Assembly (NCBI RefSeq): GCF_016757755.1
Contig: NZ_CP068437.1
Location: 2,480,001 to 2,544,000 of the forward strand
DNA from: Shewanella sp. KX20019
GTDB lineage: Bacteria; Pseudomonadota; Gammaproteobacteria; Enterobacterales; Shewanellaceae
DNA: 64,000 bases
Reading direction: 5' to 3'
Shown: piece after piece, positions 31,274 through 41,039 of the stretch
Layout: each line of letters starts with the position of its first letter
How positions within the stretch are numbered: position 1 is the stretch's first letter
Made by a program: the position numbers and the translations under genes
The notes under the pieces: model-generated
What the model was told of the DNA's origin: nothing
Database searches by the model: none
Seen by the model: only the letters and a program-made list of their open reading frames with translations

Positions 31274-33376
31274 TTAATCGAGCGCCTTGAATCGGATAGC
31301 GGTACCGCCGCTAGAAGCGAGCGAGAGGATTAATGACTCATCACGACTAACGACTTTGGTTTCGATGACATAGTCGTAAGGGTTCGAGCGCCAATTAGCG
31401 TCTTTACCATCACGGTAAATTTGCGCCTGATAGCGAATTCCTTTAGTGAGGAAGTCTAATTTGATCTCTATATCTCGGGTGTTATCGTCAGTTATAGCGC
31501 CAAGATACCAGTCTTTAGCTTGGTTGCTGCTGTTACGCTCTTGTCTGGCAAGTACCACAAACTCGCCAATATCGCCGGCTATCGCGACACTGTTGCTCCA
31601 ATCGGTCGGCACGTCTTTTATAAATTGAAAAGCATCTAGGCGCTCAACATAGTTTCGTGGCAAGTCCGCAGCCATCTGTATTGGACTGTAGAGCACAACA
31701 TACAAGGCAAGCTGTTTGGTTAACGTGGTTTGCACCCGGTTGATTGCATCAAGCCCCTCAGGTGCTAGATTAAAAATGCCCGGTGTAAAGTCCATTGGGC
31801 CAGACAGCATACGAGTATACGCCAACGTCGTGGTGTGAGAAGGGTTGTTGGGCGGTGTGCCCCATGCATTGAACTCTTGTCCTCGCGCGCCTTCACGAGC
31901 GATCCAATTTGGATAAGTACGACGAAGTCCAGTGTCCTTTATTGGCTCATGAGTGTTTATGCTGATGTGACGCTTGGCCGCTTCTTTCACGCTGTGGAGA
32001 TACTCGTTAGCCATAAATTGACCATCATGCCATTCATGTCGAATTATGCCATTGTCATCGATGCGTTTTATGTCACCACCATCTGCGACATACCCCGTTT
32101 TTACCTGGCTAACACCATGTTTTTGATAAAGATCATAAGCATCTTCCATCTGGTTGCGATAATTGCTAACTGAGCCCGATGTCTCGTGATGACCAATCAG
32201 CTTAACCCCCTTTTTACTGCCATACTCACTGACGGCTTTGAGGTCAAAATCAGCATAGGTTTGAGTAAAACTAAACACATCACCATTATGGAACCAGCTA
32301 CCATCCCAACCAATATTCCAACCCTCAACCAGCACGCCATCAAATCCGTTATTGGCTGCAAAATCCATATAGCGCTTGGTTTCACTGGTTGTTGCTCCGT
32401 GCTTGTTACCTGAGCCCCAAGTGTTCTCATTGAGATGCATACCCCACCAAATACCGACATATTTACCGGGTTCCACCCAACTAACATCGCCGAGTTTATT
32501 GGGTTCATTTAAGTTTAGGATCAGATTTGAGTTGAGTAACCCTATAGCTTCTGCACTGATTTGAATGGTACGCCAAGGGGTTTTAAATCCTGCGCGGGTT
32601 TTAACTAAGCTGCCATCTGACCAAGGGGTTAGGTCTGCCTTTAGCTTACCAGTGCGGCGTTGATTGAGTGTCATTGCAGCGTAATCTACCAAAGCGGCTT
32701 CATGAATACTCATGTGAACGCCAGAGGCTAACTTAAATGTGAATGGCGTATGCACATTGGTGACTTTATCGAGTGTGCTATTGCTATAAAGATATTCATA
32801 GCGATTCCAGCCGCGGGCCGGGATCCACCAAGCTTGTGCTTTCTCTGCTTTAGGTACTGAAAACTCAGTAAGCTCATTGGTGATGGTTAATTGGTCTAGC
32901 TTAGCTTGTTTAGGGATCTCATAGCGAAAACCAAGACCGTCGTTAAATGCTTTAAAGTGCAGTTTAAATTGGTATTTGCCATTGCTTAGCGTAGTGGTTA
33001 TTTGATGATAGTTATCTTTAATCCACTCTTGCTCACCCCATGGTTGCTGCCAGCGATTTTCAATTGAGCTGTGTTTGCTTTGTTCAATTTTGAAACCTTG
33101 GCCAAACTCACCTAGCGATTTAAAAACCAATCCGAGTCGAGACGGAGTAATGACCTCTTGCCCTTGAAATTGCACGCTATATTCAGGTTGGCCATTGTCA
33201 TCAGATAAGGTGATAACGATGTTTTTATCTGGCGATGTGACAGAGACGGTTTTTGCTAAGGTTGCGTAACTTGTCAATGTGCTAACAAATAAAGCAGTAA
33301 TAATAGCTGATTTGGAGCGTTTACATAGCGGCGAACGCTTATATTGCGTCTTACTTGATGGCTGCCGAGTTGTCAT
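31274..33376 (-). CDS. GH97 alpha-glucosidase (SusB-like), exported
   Basis: A 700-residue enzyme of glycoside hydrolase family 97, whose SusB members hydrolyse alpha-linked glucosides, usually by inversion. A signal-like segment (ITALFVSTLTSYATLAK) ends near residue 42. Then come the GH97 N-terminal beta-sandwich (SPDKNIVITLSDDNG, FRYEIP), the TIM barrel with WGMHLNENTWG, FDGVLVEGWNIGWDG and HHETSGSVSNYR, and a C-terminal domain. Periplasmic location is expected, working on oligosaccharides brought in by the TonB receptor. It has its own promoter region with an ATACGTAT operator, separate from the amylase genes upstream. Confidence 0.92.
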   Translation of the reverse strand: MTTRQPSSKTQYKRSPLCKRSKSAIITALFVSTLTSYATLAKTVSVTSPDKNIVITLSDDNGQPEYSVQFQGQEVITPSRLGLVFKSLGEFGQGFKIEQSKHSSIENRWQQPWGEQEWIKDNYHQITTTLSNGKYQFKLHFKAFNDGLGFRYEIPKQAKLDQLTITNELTEFSVPKAEKAQAWWIPARGWNRYEYLYSNSTLDKVTNVHTPFTFKLASGVHMSIHEAALVDYAAMTLNQRRTGKLKADLTPWSDGSLVKTRAGFKTPWRTIQISAEAIGLLNSNLILNLNEPNKLGDVSWVEPGKYVGIWWGMHLNENTWGSGNKHGATTSETKRYMDFAANNGFDGVLVEGWNIGWDGSWFHNGDVFSFTQTYADFDLKAVSEYGSKKGVKLIGHHETSGSVSNYRNQMEDAYDLYQKHGVSQVKTGYVADGGDIKRIDDNGIIRHEWHDGQFMANEYLHSVKEAAKRHISINTHEPIKDTGLRRTYPNWIAREGARGQEFNAWGTPPNNPSHTTTLAYTRMLSGPMDFTPGIFNLAPEGLDAINRVQTTLTKQLALYVVLYSPIQMAADLPRNYVERLDAFQFIKDVPTDWSNSVAIAGDIGEFVVLARQERNSSNQAKDWYLGAITDDNTRDIEIKLDFLTKGIRYQAQIYRDGKDANWRSNPYDYVIETKVVSRDESLILSLASSGGTAIRFKALD

Positions 33377-33415
33377 TATGCAATCCTTGTTCGTAAGTTA
33401 TTTTTAGACGTTATT

Positions 33416-33431
33416 TTGAATACGGATATTA
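33416..33431. promoter_or_regulatory. degenerate second operator upstream of the GH97 gene
   Basis: TTGAATACGGATATTA: the left half TTGAATAC matches the consensus exactly, the right half is diverged. It is 62 bases from the conserved site at 33478-33493. Confidence 0.35.
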
Positions 33432-33477
33432 ATTGTCGCTAGCATACTAAGTTGATTATCAAACTGTCTGCAATGGA

Positions 33478-33493
33478 TTGCATACGTATTCAA
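33478..33493. promoter_or_regulatory. LacI-type operator, core ATACGTAT
   Basis: TTGCATACGTATTCAA, about 100 bases upstream of the GH97 start. Nearly identical to the site at 40839-40854. Confidence 0.7.
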
Positions 33494-33589
33494 ATCTGTA
33501 ATTGGCTCAGCGGCAATTATCAAAAAAATAACGCTTAAAAACGATGTTTTTAGCGTTAAGTACAGGCTTTATTTAGAGCATATACATGA

Positions 33590-35737
33590 CTAATTACCCA
33601 TTAACATCAATATTTTTGATTCATTGGGAGCAAGTGATATCGCTAGCGTTGCATCATCTTGAGAGACATGTAATGTTTCGTGACTGGCGCCGGAGTTTGC
33701 TTGCTTAGCACCTTGAGCTAATAAGTCCAGCAGCGGTATATTGCCTAATGACAAGTTCCACTTGCTGATTAGCGTCGCAGGTAATTGCAGTGTGAATTGC
33801 TTTGTTTGGGTTTGACTAAAATTGTTGACGATGATGAGCTGCTGCTCAGCAGAGTAACGACTAAAAGCGAAGGTTTGTTCGTCGTATCCTGCTACCTTTT
33901 GCATGCGGTTAAAACTATCTAGCTCAATGTACTCGCCTGTCAGTGCAGTAGCGCTGTGACTGAGGTTTAACAGTGTCGTGTAGTAGCGATGTAGCTCTAG
34001 CTCTTGTTTGGTGGACTGACCGCCGTCGAATTTGCCATTGTTCATATATCGTTGATGTGCAGGGACGCCGATATAATCAAAAATACTGGTACGCGTCGGT
34101 CTTCCAAAGCCTGCATTCTCAGCACCTTGTTCACCGACTTCTTGACCAAAGTAGATCAAGGTGGGGGCACTGCTGATGGTCGTAGATACCACCATGGCGG
34201 GTAGGGCTGCAAAGGGATCGCCTGCAAAATCAGCGCTAGCGATACGTTGTTCGTCATGATTCTCTAAAAAGTGCAGCATATTGGTTGCAATATCGCTGAC
34301 TTGAGCTTGCTTTTTTGCAATCGCTGCGGTGCTTTGTTTATGCTGAATAATCGCTTTGAGCGTGTCATACATGTCGACTTTATCGTATAGATAGTCCATT
34401 TTCCCCAGATGAATATAGTCTCGGTACAGCTTAGGGTTATAAACTTCAGCTAACAGAAATGCCTGCGGGTTGATATGTTTGATGTTTGAATTTAGGTAAC
34501 TCCAAAAAGCGACGGGCACCATCTCTGCCATGTCATAGCGAAACCCATCGACACCATTTGCCAACCAAAATTGAGTGATCTGTTTAAACCTAACCCATGA
34601 GTCAGGGATCAATCTGTCTTGAGGCGATCGCGCTAAGTCAGCGAGTTCAATGGCGCTCCAGTATTGGTAATGTGCATCTGTACCCTGTTGGGCCATTGAT
34701 TTATCAAGGGGAGGGTAGTCGGCACTGCCATCAGGCTTTACGCCATAGTTGATTTTTACCGTTTCATACCAGTCATTAGCGTCCGGTTGTGCCTTACGGG
34801 CACCGTTACCTGTCCATTTGGCAGGGGACTCTTGGAATGTTCCGTCAGCTAAAGGATGCGCCTCACCGCCCAGTGGTTGCTCCTTAGCTGATAACATTGG
34901 CACTTCAAAGGCTACCGGAGCGGTCTTGCCAGTAGCTAAGGATTCAACCACGTAATAAAAGTTGTTGTGGCGCTTGTATGTTGCGCTGCTATCGTCATTG
35001 TCGCCAAAACTACTAACCTCAAATTCATGAACCTGAAGATTAAGCATTCCGTTTTGTATATCAGGTGATTGGTATGCTCTGGCGACATGGTTTGGCACTA
35101 TATCGATAATCACCTTCATCTCTTGTTTGTGTGTGCGTGCTATTAACGCTTTAAACTCCTGCAAACGATGTGCAACATTGTCGGCCAAATCAGGATTTAC
35201 ATTGTAGTAATCTTTCACTGCGTAAGGTGAGCCGGCACGACCTTTAACGACATCGGGGTCATCATCGCTAATGCCGAATTGTTTGTAGTCACCTATCAGT
35301 GCATGGTGAGGTACACCGGTATACCAAACATGTGTTGTGCCTAAAGACTTTATGCTTTTAAGTGCGGTTTCATCAAAATCATTGAATTTTCCTACACCGT
35401 TTTGAGCAATAGTGCCCCATGGTTGGTTGTTGGTGTTTTTATTGCCAAATAGGCGGGTGAAAACTTGATACACAACTGGCTTTTGGATGGCGTTGTGTAC
35501 GGTATTGTGTGTTTCTGCGTGGCTGTGTTCAATAGCGTTATGATTGTGCTTGTTAGCACTAACGGCAACGCTCTGTTGCTTACCCTCTGAGCATCCGCTT
35601 AGTAGTAGAAGCATAGAAAAGAGAATGCTGACAAACGGTAGTTTGCTTTTATTGCAACCTAGGTCTTCAATTTTACGGCCAAAAACAGATCTTGAAAATT
35701 CTGGGGTAAACAATTGGATAAATGTTTTTAGCGCCAT
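33590..35737 (-). CDS. GH13 alpha-amylase, predicted lipoprotein
   Basis: A 715-residue exported alpha-amylase-family enzyme. A long N-terminus leads to a hydrophobic segment and lipobox LLSGC (C49), so it is probably lipid-anchored; the true start may be further in. GH13 conserved regions are present in order: VIIDIVPNH (region I), GVDGFRYDMAE (nucleophile Asp), LLAEVY (acid Glu) and FLENHDEQR (third Asp). The stretch after the signal is rich in His and Asn (NKHNHNAIEHSHAETHN). Endo-hydrolysis of starch or maltodextrin at the cell surface or in the periplasm is likely. It follows the other GH13 gene by 48 bases. Confidence 0.9.
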   Translation of the reverse strand: MALKTFIQLFTPEFSRSVFGRKIEDLGCNKSKLPFVSILFSMLLLLSGCSEGKQQSVAVSANKHNHNAIEHSHAETHNTVHNAIQKPVVYQVFTRLFGNKNTNNQPWGTIAQNGVGKFNDFDETALKSIKSLGTTHVWYTGVPHHALIGDYKQFGISDDDPDVVKGRAGSPYAVKDYYNVNPDLADNVAHRLQEFKALIARTHKQEMKVIIDIVPNHVARAYQSPDIQNGMLNLQVHEFEVSSFGDNDDSSATYKRHNNFYYVVESLATGKTAPVAFEVPMLSAKEQPLGGEAHPLADGTFQESPAKWTGNGARKAQPDANDWYETVKINYGVKPDGSADYPPLDKSMAQQGTDAHYQYWSAIELADLARSPQDRLIPDSWVRFKQITQFWLANGVDGFRYDMAEMVPVAFWSYLNSNIKHINPQAFLLAEVYNPKLYRDYIHLGKMDYLYDKVDMYDTLKAIIQHKQSTAAIAKKQAQVSDIATNMLHFLENHDEQRIASADFAGDPFAALPAMVVSTTISSAPTLIYFGQEVGEQGAENAGFGRPTRTSIFDYIGVPAHQRYMNNGKFDGGQSTKQELELHRYYTTLLNLSHSATALTGEYIELDSFNRMQKVAGYDEQTFAFSRYSAEQQLIIVNNFSQTQTKQFTLQLPATLISKWNLSLGNIPLLDLLAQGAKQANSGASHETLHVSQDDATLAISLAPNESKILMLMGN

Positions 35738-35785
35738 TAAGTATAACCTTTTGATTTATGTTTATTTTAGCTATATTACAGCTCG

Positions 35786-37762
35786 TTACAGTTGCTTATC
35801 TTGGTTAAGTGTTAGCACAAGTACGCCATTGGCAGGTACGGAGATTGTTCGCGATATATTTTGGGTTTTCTGGGTTAATATATCCGTAGCAGTTGAGAAC
35901 CCTGATAATTGCGCTTTGTACCTGTCACGACTAAGCAATACTTCGGTCGGGTTCTTGTTCATTACCACCATAATAGATTGCAACTCATCAACTCTGAAAT
36001 ACACATAAGTGCCGTCTTTAGGGACATAATGGATTAACTCGCCATGATGAATGGCTGAAGCACTTTTTCGAAAATTGAGCAGTGTTGAAACGAATTGTTG
36101 CGCGTCTATTTGTTGTGGATTTAACCCATTTTGCGTAAAAGCACTGATATAATCCTCTGACCATCCACCAGGGAAATCGGCTCGTACCACACCATCGTGT
36201 CTGCCCTCTAGTGGGCTGGTCATCAACACTTCAGTTCCATAAAAAATCTGTGGAATACGATTTGAGGTTAGGGTGTATGTCATGGCCATTTTGTAACGTG
36301 AAATATCTTCGTTCATCAAACTAAAGAGCCGATTAGTATCGTGATTACCTTCAAACAGCACCAAGTTTGTAGGGTCAGCATAAACAACATCATTGGCCAT
36401 CATTTCATAGAGCTGAATAAAGCCTTCGTCCCAAGATTCTGCAGCACTAACGGCTTCTAGTAGTGTTTCGTATAGTGGAAAGTCCATTAAGCTCGGAAGA
36501 TAGGATACATAGCCATCTTGGTTGCTTTTACCTGCTTGCCAGTAGGAGACGGTAATCGGGTTTGCCGTCCACTCTTCACCGACAATATTAAAATTTGGGT
36601 ACTCAGTCATAATGGCTTTTGACCATTGTGCTAAGAAAGTCTTGTCGGCATATGAGTAGGTATCTTCGCGTATGCCGGTTAGATTGGCATATTCAACCCA
36701 CCAAATACTATTCTGAATAAGATAGGTAGCAAGCTTAGGGTCTGTTTGGTTTAAATCAGGCATGCTGTCGACAAACCAACCGTCAACAAAGTTCTTTTGG
36801 TCGGTGGCCACAGCGTAAGGATCTTGCTGTGTGGTGCGTCTGTGACTGGTGAATTGAACCTTACCTCGTTCGCTGTTTTGCTGTGTTGTTAAGCCATTGA
36901 TCCATGTTGAGCTGGGAATGTCTTGCATCCACCAATGGTTAGAGCCGATATGATTGACAATAATGTCTTTGATAATGCCAATGCCTTTCTCTTTAGCTGC
37001 AGTGACTAGTTGACGATAGTCTTCATTGCTGCCAAAGCGGGGATCTATCGCGTAGTGGTCTGTCGTTGAGTAGCCATGATAGGAGTATTTTTGCTGATTA
37101 TTTTCCAGCAGTGGATTGATCCATAATTGCGTTACACCGAGATTTTCAAGATAATTTAGGCTGTTGAGGATCCCCTTTATATCACCGCCGTGACGACCAT
37201 CTTTATCTGTTCGGTTAACTGCTTCTAACATGTTGATGTGATTGTCATTTGACGGATCGCCGTTGGCAAAGCGATCTGGCGTAATTAAGTAGATCACGTC
37301 GCTGTTATTGAAGCCTTGACGATTTGCCGAATCTGAACGCCTCTGTTTAATGCTGTAGTCAAATTGATGCTCAGGGTTGCCATCTTTTTCGAGAGAAATT
37401 GAAATGGTTTGTGGTTTGGCATCCTTGAGCGAAAGCTTAATAAATAAGTAATTAGGATTTTCAGAGGCTGTCGTGTTTACAATGCTGATGTGATTGGCTG
37501 TTTCGTTTAACACTGCTCGCATTGTCGCGATATTATCGCCATGGAGCATTAGCTCAAGTGTTGAGTTTGCCATGTTTGCCCACCAAAACTCAGGCTCTAC
37601 TCTGAGTTGAACCGGGGTAGGATCTTGATGATTAATAAAGGCTGTTAGCTCATTGTCTACTGCTGCGGAGTAGGCTATTGCGCTAGTGGCTAACATCACA
37701 GATGCCGTAATGCTAATGAGTAACGTTTTTAGGGGGCGGTTAACAGGCATTGATTGCGTCAT
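35786..37762 (-). CDS. GH13 cyclomaltodextrinase/neopullulanase-like enzyme, exported
   Basis: A 658-residue amylase-family enzyme with a signal peptide (residues 1-30, cleavage near AIAYSA). Residues about 45-135 form an N-terminal beta-sandwich like the cyclomaltodextrinase_N domain. Catalytic regions are IIKDIIVNH, TGIREDTYSYAD (Arg-x-Asp nucleophile), IVGEEW and FEGNHDTNR. The DRFANGDPSNDN and GRHGGDIKGI motifs are typical of secreted maltogenic/cyclodextrin-degrading enzymes with bound calcium. Between the TonB receptor (upstream, separated by a hairpin) and the second amylase gene; likely periplasmic. Confidence 0.9.
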   Translation of the reverse strand: MTQSMPVNRPLKTLLISITASVMLATSAIAYSAAVDNELTAFINHQDPTPVQLRVEPEFWWANMANSTLELMLHGDNIATMRAVLNETANHISIVNTTASENPNYLFIKLSLKDAKPQTISISLEKDGNPEHQFDYSIKQRRSDSANRQGFNNSDVIYLITPDRFANGDPSNDNHINMLEAVNRTDKDGRHGGDIKGILNSLNYLENLGVTQLWINPLLENNQQKYSYHGYSTTDHYAIDPRFGSNEDYRQLVTAAKEKGIGIIKDIIVNHIGSNHWWMQDIPSSTWINGLTTQQNSERGKVQFTSHRRTTQQDPYAVATDQKNFVDGWFVDSMPDLNQTDPKLATYLIQNSIWWVEYANLTGIREDTYSYADKTFLAQWSKAIMTEYPNFNIVGEEWTANPITVSYWQAGKSNQDGYVSYLPSLMDFPLYETLLEAVSAAESWDEGFIQLYEMMANDVVYADPTNLVLFEGNHDTNRLFSLMNEDISRYKMAMTYTLTSNRIPQIFYGTEVLMTSPLEGRHDGVVRADFPGGWSEDYISAFTQNGLNPQQIDAQQFVSTLLNFRKSASAIHHGELIHYVPKDGTYVYFRVDELQSIMVVMNKNPTEVLLSRDRYKAQLSGFSTATDILTQKTQNISRTISVPANGVLVLTLNQDKQL

Positions 37763-37796
37763 ATGTGACCTTGTTGTCGAGCGTTATTTATATAGC

Positions 37797-37826
37797 AAAA
37801 AGCCTACCTCATCGAAGAAGTAAGCT
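37797..37826 (-). terminator. terminator or attenuator after the TonB receptor gene
   Basis: Nine-pair stem (37801-37809 with 37818-37826, two G-T wobbles) followed by five T residues on the minus strand, 16 bases after the receptor stop. It would lower but not abolish read-through into the two downstream amylase genes. Confidence 0.6.
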
Positions 37827-37841
37827 CTTGATTAGCAAGTG

Positions 37842-40670
37842 TTACATGCTGTAGCTAAAGCCTAAATAATATTGACGGCCAAAGGTTTGAATCGTACCTG
37901 TTTGTTGAGGCTGACCAAAGTAGGTTTTGTTAGCTTCATCGGTGAGGTTATTAACCTGAAGTAGTAACTTCAGGCCGTTGTCCATCGCATAAGAAGCTTG
38001 ATAATCGAATATCGTTTCAGCATCAAAAAATGCTAATTGAGATTCAACCGCGACTTGCTCTGAAACATACTCACTACGATAACGCATGCTGACACGGGTA
38101 TCGAAACCGTCGAGGGCATAAAACAGCGTGGTGTTAGCAACGTGCTCAGATAAACCTGGTAAAGGTATAGCAAGTGACTGGCCACTCAAATCTGTTTCAA
38201 ACTCTACTTCGCTGTCTGAATATGAGTAACTACCGGTAAAGCCAAGACCACTCAATGCTCCAGGAAGGAAGTCAAAGATCTGTGTGTAAGCAAGTTCAAC
38301 ACCACGGATATAACCGCCGTTGTCGTTGTTAATTGCGGTTTGATATTGACCTTCATCTTTAACGACTGGGAACTCTACGCCATTATCGACAATGGTGTCA
38401 GGCACAATAAAACCAGCTTCTTCAAAATCAAATGGTTGAATCGTAAAGTTATTGATGAACGACTTGATATCCTTGTAGAAAATGGCTAATGCAATAGCGC
38501 CTTCACTATCTTCAAAGTAATGCTCATAAGATAGGTCATATTGGTCAGCATAAAATGGGTCGAGTAATGGACTGGTGTTTCCCCAAGCGTTGTACTTTTT
38601 ATAGCCCGGAGTCGCAGCGTCATCATACCAAGAGCCCATGCCTGATTTTAGCTTATCTATCGGTGGGCGAGCCATTACCGATGCCGCTGCAAAGCGGATC
38701 TGATCGTTATCGGTTAGATGGAAATTCAGGTTGATTGAAGGCAGGTAATCTGTGTAGGTTTTGCCCACTTCATTGCGAATGTAATCAGTGCTAATGACAC
38801 CTTTCTCATCTGCAATTTCCTCACCTAAGCCAAAACCAACTTGTTGTAAGCCTTTGCTCGATTGATCGGTATTAACCACGCGAACGCCGATGTTACCGGT
38901 AACAGGCAGGTCGCCAAGCTCTAAGTTTAAATTGGCTTGTACATAACCCGCAAGCACGTCTTCATTGACTGAGCCACTTTGGATCATGGTCCAGTTGTTA
39001 TCCCAGTTTGCCGTCGGTGTAAATGGGTCTTGGCCTGTTGCCGCTAATTGTTGATTAACAAGATCGACAGCCTTATCAAAATCAATTTTTAGGAAGCTAG
39101 GGTAGTTTGAAAGATCACCACCAAAGTTAACCACATCTGTCATATCACCTGTTAATCGCAGTACAGGTTGGTTCGCAGGATTATCACCATACTCAAAACC
39201 ATACCCTGCTTGCGACCGCTGTGCATTAAACTCTCGCTGAGAGTAACGCACACCAAAATCAACAGATGAAATGAAATCGTTATCTAATACATAATTAAAG
39301 TCTAGTTTATAAGCCATAAGATCATTTTGTTGATCATATGGCCACATGCCGACTTCTCTAAGCCCTAACGTCGCTGTGTCAGTGTAACTTTTGTCAAAAC
39401 TAACATCGGCAGCGTTAAGTCCATTGAGTTGATAATCTACAGATTCCGATGCTCGAATTTGATTATCGATATCATCGTATATCACCGCTCTTGTACCGCC
39501 ATTGACGAATTCGCCATCTGCTTTTGAATAACTGATATCGGCTGCGATGGTTAATGCATCACCGTCATTCCAGGCAATATTAAAGGCGCCGGATGTGAGT
39601 GTAGAGAATTTAGAGTCGTTATCATTAACCACAAATACCGCAAAATTGTCAGTGCCATCGGTGGATACCGTGCCGCCTGTCATCGAGCCATTTTGCACGG
39701 TAGCGTTACTAATGTTGCCATTCTTTAGTGATTTAACTCGGAAACCACGAGCAAAGTTCTCAGAGTCAAACTTAGAATGGAATACATCACCCTTAATGCT
39801 CCAATTGTCATTAGGTTGCCAATGAATCGCACCCATATAACCATCACGGGTATCTTCACCGCCTTTTTGTTGCATTTCGAAGCCTTCACTGATGGATTCT
39901 GCTTCACCATCGCCGTTGACATCACGGGAATCATCATTAAATCTCAGGCCGATGAATTGACTGGCAACATAGGGCTGATAAAGGTGGGCATAACCTACCG
40001 CTACGCCTAAGGTATCTTCTAAGTATTTTCCTTGGTAAGAAAAGCTTAAACGGTTACCAAACTCTTCGGCATCAGCAATATCACCAGCTTGGTCGTTAAA
40101 ACTTCCACGAACATTTACTACAAATGAATGCTCTTTATCGCTTTGCAAAGGATCTGCTGTTTTCAATTCAACAGTACCTGCAACACCGCCTTCAATTAGT
40201 GAAGCTTTTTGAGATTTGTATACCTGTGCTTGTGATATTAACTCAGACGGATATTGATCAAACTCAACAGCACGTTTACCACCTGTGGTAACTTGTTCAC
40301 GACCGTTCAATGTGGCAAAAACAAAATCACCGTCAAGACCACGAATGTTAAGGCCACTTGCTTGGCCACCGGTACGTACTGCCGTGATACCTGGTAGACG
40401 TGTTAGTGCGTCGGCGATTGATTGGTCGGGCAGTGCGCCTAAATCATCAGCTGAAATGCTTTCAGATACTGTGTCCGCAAAACGCTTGATGTTTAGAGAC
40501 TTAATCACACTTGTTCTAAAGCCTTTTACTTCTATAACTTCGATTTGTTCTTCTTGTACTTTTTCGTCAGTTTCTGCATTGGTTTCTTCAGCAGCATAAC
40601 TGCTCATACTTGCCCCTGCAGCCACTAACGCTAAGGTCAGCATACTAGGTCTAAATTGCAACATCTCCAT
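37842..40670 (-). CDS. TonB-dependent outer-membrane receptor for maltodextrins
   Basis: A 942-residue receptor that imports oligosaccharides across the outer membrane using TonB energy. Signal peptide to about residue 27 (SSYAA), TonB box region QIEVIEVKGFR, plug domain with LGALPDQSIADALTRLPGI (core DQSIADALTRLPGI) and NIRGLDGDFVFATLNGR, then a 22-strand barrel ending in GRQYYLGFSYSM. This subfamily (DQSIADAL...NIRG plug) is the carbohydrate type found in Alteromonadales and Caulobacter, such as MalA. The neighbouring amylases and the operator set argue for maltodextrin. AAGGGG-type ribosome-binding sequence before the ATG. Confidence 0.92.
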   Translation of the reverse strand: MEMLQFRPSMLTLALVAAGASMSSYAAEETNAETDEKVQEEQIEVIEVKGFRTSVIKSLNIKRFADTVSESISADDLGALPDQSIADALTRLPGITAVRTGGQASGLNIRGLDGDFVFATLNGREQVTTGGKRAVEFDQYPSELISQAQVYKSQKASLIEGGVAGTVELKTADPLQSDKEHSFVVNVRGSFNDQAGDIADAEEFGNRLSFSYQGKYLEDTLGVAVGYAHLYQPYVASQFIGLRFNDDSRDVNGDGEAESISEGFEMQQKGGEDTRDGYMGAIHWQPNDNWSIKGDVFHSKFDSENFARGFRVKSLKNGNISNATVQNGSMTGGTVSTDGTDNFAVFVVNDNDSKFSTLTSGAFNIAWNDGDALTIAADISYSKADGEFVNGGTRAVIYDDIDNQIRASESVDYQLNGLNAADVSFDKSYTDTATLGLREVGMWPYDQQNDLMAYKLDFNYVLDNDFISSVDFGVRYSQREFNAQRSQAGYGFEYGDNPANQPVLRLTGDMTDVVNFGGDLSNYPSFLKIDFDKAVDLVNQQLAATGQDPFTPTANWDNNWTMIQSGSVNEDVLAGYVQANLNLELGDLPVTGNIGVRVVNTDQSSKGLQQVGFGLGEEIADEKGVISTDYIRNEVGKTYTDYLPSINLNFHLTDNDQIRFAAASVMARPPIDKLKSGMGSWYDDAATPGYKKYNAWGNTSPLLDPFYADQYDLSYEHYFEDSEGAIALAIFYKDIKSFINNFTIQPFDFEEAGFIVPDTIVDNGVEFPVVKDEGQYQTAINNDNGGYIRGVELAYTQIFDFLPGALSGLGFTGSYSYSDSEVEFETDLSGQSLAIPLPGLSEHVANTTLFYALDGFDTRVSMRYRSEYVSEQVAVESQLAFFDAETIFDYQASYAMDNGLKLLLQVNNLTDEANKTYFGQPQQTGTIQTFGRQYYLGFSYSM

Positions 40671-40719
40671 CCCCTTTAACTAGACAGTCGGCTAGTTATT
40701 ATTTTTTTAATTATCACTG

Positions 40720-40774
40720 ACGCTGTAACAAAACTGGCTACAAAAGCACACTTGTTACAACAAAGGTACAGCGT
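40720..40774 (-). repeat. nested inverted repeats in the TonB receptor leader
   Basis: ACGCTGTA/TACAGCGT (40720-40727 with 40767-40774) and GTAACAA/TTGTTAC (40725-40731 with 40752-40758). The two overlap, so alternative structures are possible. They lie 50-105 bases upstream of the receptor start, probably in its mRNA. Confidence 0.5.
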
Positions 40775-40838
40775 ATATAAATATTTTGTTGCGCAGCGGT
40801 GAGGATATTACTCCCGAGATTCTGACCTTAACAATGTT

Positions 40839-40854
40839 ATGCATACGTATTCAA
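40839..40854. promoter_or_regulatory. LacI-type operator, core ATACGTAT
   Basis: ATGCATACGTATTCAA, on the TonB receptor side of the divergent region, about 170 bases upstream of its start. Confidence 0.7.
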
Positions 40855-40901
40855 TCTATTCATAGCCGGGGGAACACTCTTTTTATGACTTTTGTTAACA
40901 A

Positions 40902-40921
40902 TGTGTGATGTAGATCGCTTG
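40902..40921. promoter_or_regulatory. possible CRP (cAMP receptor protein) site
   Basis: TGTGA-TGTAGA-TCGCT: the left half and inner bases fit the CRP consensus TGTGA-N6-TCACA; the right half has two or three mismatches. It lies between the two main operators, which suits joint control by catabolite and inducer. Confidence 0.4.
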
Positions 40922-40987
40922 GGCTCTAGTTGTTGTTTTATAACGTAATTATTAGTCATTGCACGATGCTTAATGTAAAGGCTGTTA

Positions 40988-41003
40988 CTGCATACGTATG
41001 CAG
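40988..41003. promoter_or_regulatory. LacI-type operator, 16-bp perfect palindrome
   Basis: CTGCATACGTATGCAG, fully symmetric, about 140 bases upstream of the alpha-glucosidase start. The best copy of the locus motif. Confidence 0.75.
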
Positions 41004-41023
41004 GGATATTGAACCTTATTTCG

Positions 41024-41039
41024 CTATTCACGTATGCTG
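41024..41039. promoter_or_regulatory. partial operator (one good half)
   Basis: CTATTCACGTATGCTG; the right half ACGTATGC matches the motif, the left is diverged. Spacing to the palindrome at 40988 is 36 bases centre to centre, just over three helical turns. Confidence 0.4.
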
